This document shows, piece by piece, positions 4,987-6,759 of a stretch of DNA of 6,759 nucleotides. The position numbers were made by a program, and so were the translations under genes. The notes under the pieces are model-generated. The model saw nothing but the letters and a program-made list of their open reading frames with translations, made no database searches and was not told the DNA's origin. Source of the stretch: Clostridia bacterium (lineage in GTDB: Bacteria > Bacillota > Clostridia > Oscillospirales > CAG-272); assembly GCA_017395715.1 (NCBI GenBank), contig JAFQNZ010000096.1, positions 1 to 6,759 of the forward strand. The letters run 5' to 3'. Each line of letters opens with the position of its first letter. Within the stretch, counting starts at the first letter, position 1.

Positions 4987-5280
4987 TCAATATCCGCCAT
5001 CGCTCACAATGGCATCGAGCGTTTCAACTACTTCATTCGCATCGTCGAGAGCCCCGAGCTTCTCGAGCGCATACAGTAGCTCTGTCAGCTTGGCGTATGC
5101 TTCGTTTCCGTCTTTTGTCATGTGCTCGTAAATCGGAGATGACGGATCTCCTTCGTTGTATCCAACGATCTTCGGTCGCACTCTGAACGGTTTCTCACAT
5201 CCGAAATATCGTCTCAAGATACCCGCGAGCGACCAATCATTCTGCTGACCTTCTGCCGCAGGCCGGTTCTTTCGCTTCAT
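4987..5280 (-). CDS. Hypothetical protein, 97 aa
   Basis: Not recognised. The frame is open back to 5379, but the ATG at 5280 is preferred because GGAGGAGGTG (5287-5296) lies just before it and the upstream extension is Ser/Arg-rich out-of-frame reading of the AbrB-like gene. The 97-aa product has a basic, flexible N-terminus (MKRKNRPAAE), an amphipathic segment LAGILRRYFG (18-27) and a middle with Pro/Gly/Asp turns (31-50). The C-terminal half is clearly helical (about 56-94, KLTELLYALEKLGALDD then EVVETLDAIV), as in a helix-pair or dimerisation unit. It overlaps the AbrB-like gene by 44 nt, the longest overlap in the window, so the two are probably co-translated. Confidence 0.78.
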   Translation of the reverse strand: MKRKNRPAAEGQQNDWSLAGILRRYFGCEKPFRVRPKIVGYNEGDPSSPIYEHMTKDGNEAYAKLTELLYALEKLGALDDANEVVETLDAIVSDGGY

Positions 5281-5443
5281 CGTAAACACCTCCTCCCGGG
5301 AAGAAGATCTCGATTCTGCGCGTCTTTTCGTCGAACTGGACGTAGACTTCACCGTTCTCTCTGCCGCCGGCTCCCTCAATGTACTCCATCGGGATATGCA
5401 GGCGGTTCTTGTGGTCGAGCTTTCTCTTTTCTCTCAGCAGCAT
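5237..5443 (-). CDS. AbrB/MazE-like small protein, 68 aa
   Basis: Residues about 5-46 (REKRKLDHKNRLHIP, then GEVYVQFDEKTRRIEIF) match the swapped-hairpin AbrB/MazE/SpoVT pattern: basic strand, D-x-K-N-R-I/L turn, I-P, short helix, then G-E/D-x-V strand and a final strand. Such proteins bind DNA as dimers and act as transition regulators or antitoxins. The rest (48-68, GGGVYDEAKEPACGRRSAE) is likely unstructured and also encodes the overlapping start of the 97-aa gene. An in-frame GTG at 5452 is possible, but the ATG at 5443 is chosen because GAGGTG (5450-5455) is 6 nt before it. No toxin is adjacent, so a regulator is likelier than an antitoxin. Family call moderately sure. Confidence 0.78.
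   Translation of the reverse strand: MLLREKRKLDHKNRLHIPMEYIEGAGGRENGEVYVQFDEKTRRIEIFFPGGGVYDEAKEPACGRRSAE
5289..5294 (-). promoter_or_regulatory. Ribosome binding site fixing the start of the 97-aa gene
   Basis: AGGAGG (within GGAGGAGGTG) on the minus strand, 8 nt before the ATG at 5280 and inside the coding part of the AbrB-like gene. It supports initiation at 5280 despite the 44-nt overlap. Confidence 0.82.
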
Positions 5444-5449
5444 AGCGTT

Positions 5450-5455
5450 CACCTC
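5450..5455 (-). promoter_or_regulatory. Ribosome binding site deciding ATG 5443 over GTG 5452
   Basis: GAGGTG on the minus strand, 6 nt before the ATG at 5443. It overlaps the TGA stop of the 274-aa gene, and the alternative GTG start codon lies within it, which argues against GTG use. Confidence 0.65.
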
Positions 5456-6278
5456 ACAGTAAATACTTCTTGATCCATTCGGGATCGAGGGTCGGGCGGC
5501 TTGAACCGTGGCACTTCAGAACCACTTCTGCGCCCCATTTCAGCTTGTAGGAATAGTAGAGTGGGGCATTACACAGGATCGCTGTGATCTCGCCCGTGTA
5601 GCTGTCATCGTCGTACTTTGCCTTGTCTTCGGGGGATACCCAGCCCCATACGCCCTCGCCGTTGGTGGCGTAGATGTTGTCAAATCTCGGGATGTTGAAC
5701 TTGATGTACCCAGCTTTCTTCTCGTCTTCCGAGAGCTCCTCAAAGAACTCGCTCTTGTCGGGGATCTCGGGACCCCATTCGTCTCTGAACATGATCACTC
5801 CATCAGAAACGACTACAACCACCGTATCCCAATCCTCATGCGTTTCTTCTTCTCCCTTGACGGCTGTGATCTCCGCTTCTACCTCGTACATACCGTCCGG
5901 GATGTCATGATCTCGGATCAGCCCCTTGATGAGCTCTGCCGATTCATCCTTGACCTCTCCGACGCTCTTGTAACCCTCCGCCTTGCAGATATAGTCGGTG
6001 GATTCTCCATCATCGCCATCCACCGTCAGCGTATATTCGACGGTGTAGGTGATCGGTTCCTCCGGCAGCTCCGTGATCTTTCCATCATTCAAGAGCTTAT
6101 CAATCGTGTCCTTACCCTTGACTGCGCCGAACCCGACGCACTCAAAGTCTTCGCCGTCAAGCTCAATGGCTCCTGTGCTGTACGCCGCATCGACCTTGCT
6201 GATTGCATCTTCTTCGCTTTCAGCTTCAACCGCAAACACTGCGCCGCGCTGTTCGCTGACCTCTATGTAATACTTCAT
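5454..6278 (-). CDS. DpnD/PcfM-like multidomain protein, 274 aa
   Basis: Residues 1-50 (MKYYIEVSEQRGAVFAVEA, SEEDAISKV, then GAIELDGEDFECVGF) fit the small DpnD/PcfM-type domain known from the streptococcal DpnII cassette protein and enterococcal plasmid pCF10: strand, strand, helix with acidic cap, then an L-D-x-x-D-F strand. Its biochemical role is unknown. Residues about 75-160 form a second strand-helix-strand unit (ITYTVEYTLTVDGDDGES, ELIKGLIRDHDI, MYEVEAEITAV, TVVVVVSDG). Residues about 190-256 (GYIKFNIPRFD, GEGVWGWVSP, YTGEITAILCNAPLYYSYKL) are reminiscent of DUF2314, with weaker confidence. The whole is very acidic, with no membrane segment. GGAGGT precedes the ATG by 10 nt, and the gene starts 3 nt after the previous stop. 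It is the largest gene in the window and about four to five times the length of single-domain DpnD-like proteins. Confidence 0.87.
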   Translation of the reverse strand: MKYYIEVSEQRGAVFAVEAESEEDAISKVDAAYSTGAIELDGEDFECVGFGAVKGKDTIDKLLNDGKITELPEEPITYTVEYTLTVDGDDGESTDYICKAEGYKSVGEVKDESAELIKGLIRDHDIPDGMYEVEAEITAVKGEEETHEDWDTVVVVVSDGVIMFRDEWGPEIPDKSEFFEELSEDEKKAGYIKFNIPRFDNIYATNGEGVWGWVSPEDKAKYDDDSYTGEITAILCNAPLYYSYKLKWGAEVVLKCHGSSRPTLDPEWIKKYLL

Positions 6279-6281
6279 GAT

Positions 6282-6644
6282 TCACTTTACCTCCACTTCG
6301 ATTTCCTTGATGCTTCCGTAGTACAGATCATCGCCCACAACTGTGATCGAAAATCCGTCTTCCGTGATCGTTTTCTCTTCCACTTGGTCCGAATCGTATG
6401 TGTCGAGAATGTCGTTATACGCCGCCAGCAACGCTTTGTAAGCATCTGCTTTGTCTGCGAACGCTTCCGTTGTTTGGATGTCGTAGCTGACGTTATCCGC
6501 GCTGACAACCACATAGGCTTTTGCCTTAACCGGCAAAGCTCTGATCCCTTTTTCGTACAGATGAGCCGCAAAATCCTCATAGGACCATGTTGTGTGCGGA
6601 TTCGACTTCAAGATCTCCGAGATCCGTTTCAGTTGCTCTGTCAT
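6282..6644 (-). CDS. Hypothetical protein, 120 aa
   Basis: Not recognised. The frame is open to 6710, but the ATG at 6644 follows AGGGGGTG (within 6650-6657) and begins 14 nt after the stop of the gene upstream, whereas the longer version would overlap it. The 120-aa protein has an N-terminal helical part (2-35: QLKRISEILKSN, then YEDFAAHLYEKGI) and a strand-helix-strand part (41-120: KAYVVVSADNVSYDIQTTEA, DKADAYKALLAAYNDIL, DGFSITVVGDDLYYGSIKEI). The second part resembles in outline the small alpha/beta units of the DpnD-like protein encoded next, so they may be distantly related, though this rests on outline only. It is acidic and soluble. Three bases separate it from the next ATG. Confidence 0.82.
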   Translation of the reverse strand: MTEQLKRISEILKSNPHTTWSYEDFAAHLYEKGIRALPVKAKAYVVVSADNVSYDIQTTEAFADKADAYKALLAAYNDILDTYDSDQVEEKTITEDGFSITVVGDDLYYGSIKEIEVEVK

Positions 6645-6658
6645 TTCTTCACCCCCTC

Positions 6659-6759
6659 TCAAAGATAAAACAGCGTCAGATTCCAGTGATGACCGAGCTC
6701 GCAGTAGCAACCGTACTTCTTGAAGATCTCTCCCAAGCCATCAACGATCTTGCGCTCGA
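6659..6759 (-). CDS. C-terminal end of an unknown protein (partial)
   Basis: The window's right edge cuts a gene whose last 32 codons are readable, starting ERKIVDGLGEIFKKYGCYCE and ending in LFYL before TGA. It is open throughout in the operon direction and stops 14 nt before the next start, matching the tight packing elsewhere. The segment shows a helix (KIVDGLGEIFKKYG) followed by strand-like residues around GHHWNLTLF. Two cysteines (CYC) are present. The fragment is too short to assign a function. Confidence 0.7.
   Translation of the reverse strand, partial: ERKIVDGLGEIFKKYGCYCELGHHWNLTLFYL

Noticed and set aside
4987..5379. 130-codon version of the 97-aa gene
   Set aside because: The extension is a Ser/Arg-rich shadow of the AbrB-like gene, and GGAGGAGG marks the internal ATG.
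5540..5743. Minus-strand 67-codon frame inside the 274-aa gene
   Set aside because: It is embedded in another frame of a better gene, is Thr/Ser/Arg-rich and shows no ribosome site that would favour it.
6287..6580. Minus-strand 97-codon frame inside the 120-aa gene
   Set aside because: It is a Lys/Arg/Thr-rich alternative frame within a better-supported gene.
5508..6668. 386-codon open frame on the plus strand, the longest in the window
   Set aside because: It lies antisense to two well-supported minus-strand genes with good ribosome sites, has a Cys/Phe/Arg/Val-rich shadow composition and has no recognisable domain.
1..6759. CRISPR array, tRNA or rRNA gene, insertion sequence, reverse transcriptase or integrase
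   Set aside because: Reading both strands showed no regularly spaced repeats, cloverleaf-like segments, transposase or integrase motifs, or terminal repeats.

Overview
The window looks like part of the genome of a temperate or lytic tailed phage (or a prophage or a related integrative element) of a Clostridia-type Firmicute. The reasons are: every gene is on the minus strand, packed end to end with 1-44 nt overlaps or short gaps; most starts carry strong Firmicute-type AGGAGG ribosome sites; there is a textbook sigma-A promoter; base composition is mixed, near half GC by eye; and the gene mix is typical of phage early/metabolic modules (dUTPase, HAD-like protein, HD phosphohydrolase, small zinc-ribbon proteins, DpnD/PcfM-like and AbrB-like proteins, many short unknowns). 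No structural, packaging, integrase or conjugation gene is present, so phage versus integrative element cannot be decided from the window alone.

Layout, in transcription order (right to left). An upstream operon runs from beyond the right edge (6759) to 1741. It holds the tail of an unknown protein, a 120-aa unknown, a 274-aa DpnD/PcfM-like multidomain protein, a 68-aa AbrB-like protein, a 97-aa unknown overlapping it by 44 nt, a 61-aa SH3-like protein, a 55-aa two-helix membrane protein, a 196-aa HD phosphohydrolase, a 158-aa Cys-rich unknown, a 73-aa zinc-ribbon protein, a 116-aa unknown, a 140-aa dUTPase, a 196-aa HAD-like fusion and a 76-aa CxxC protein. It ends at a strong intrinsic terminator with a UUCG tetraloop (1696-1734).

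Directly after the terminator comes the only real intergenic region (1577-1740). It contains an AT-rich dyad and a perfect TTGACA-17 bp-TATAAT promoter with an extended -10. This drives a second operon of three proteins I do not recognise (128, 208 and 163 aa), ending just before the left edge.

Functionally, the first operon carries a nucleotide-related core (dUTPase, HD phosphohydrolase, HAD-like protein) among small accessory proteins. dUTPase would keep uracil out of phage DNA and supply dUMP; the HD and HAD-like proteins may act on nucleotides, but no substrate can be read from the sequence. The second operon, with its own very strong promoter, is the best place to look for host-takeover or anti-defence functions, but that is inference only. 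I found no complete undescribed system. The most unusual items are the regulatory island, the HAD-like protein with Glu in place of the nucleophile Asp, the multidomain DpnD-like protein, and the 55-aa membrane protein.
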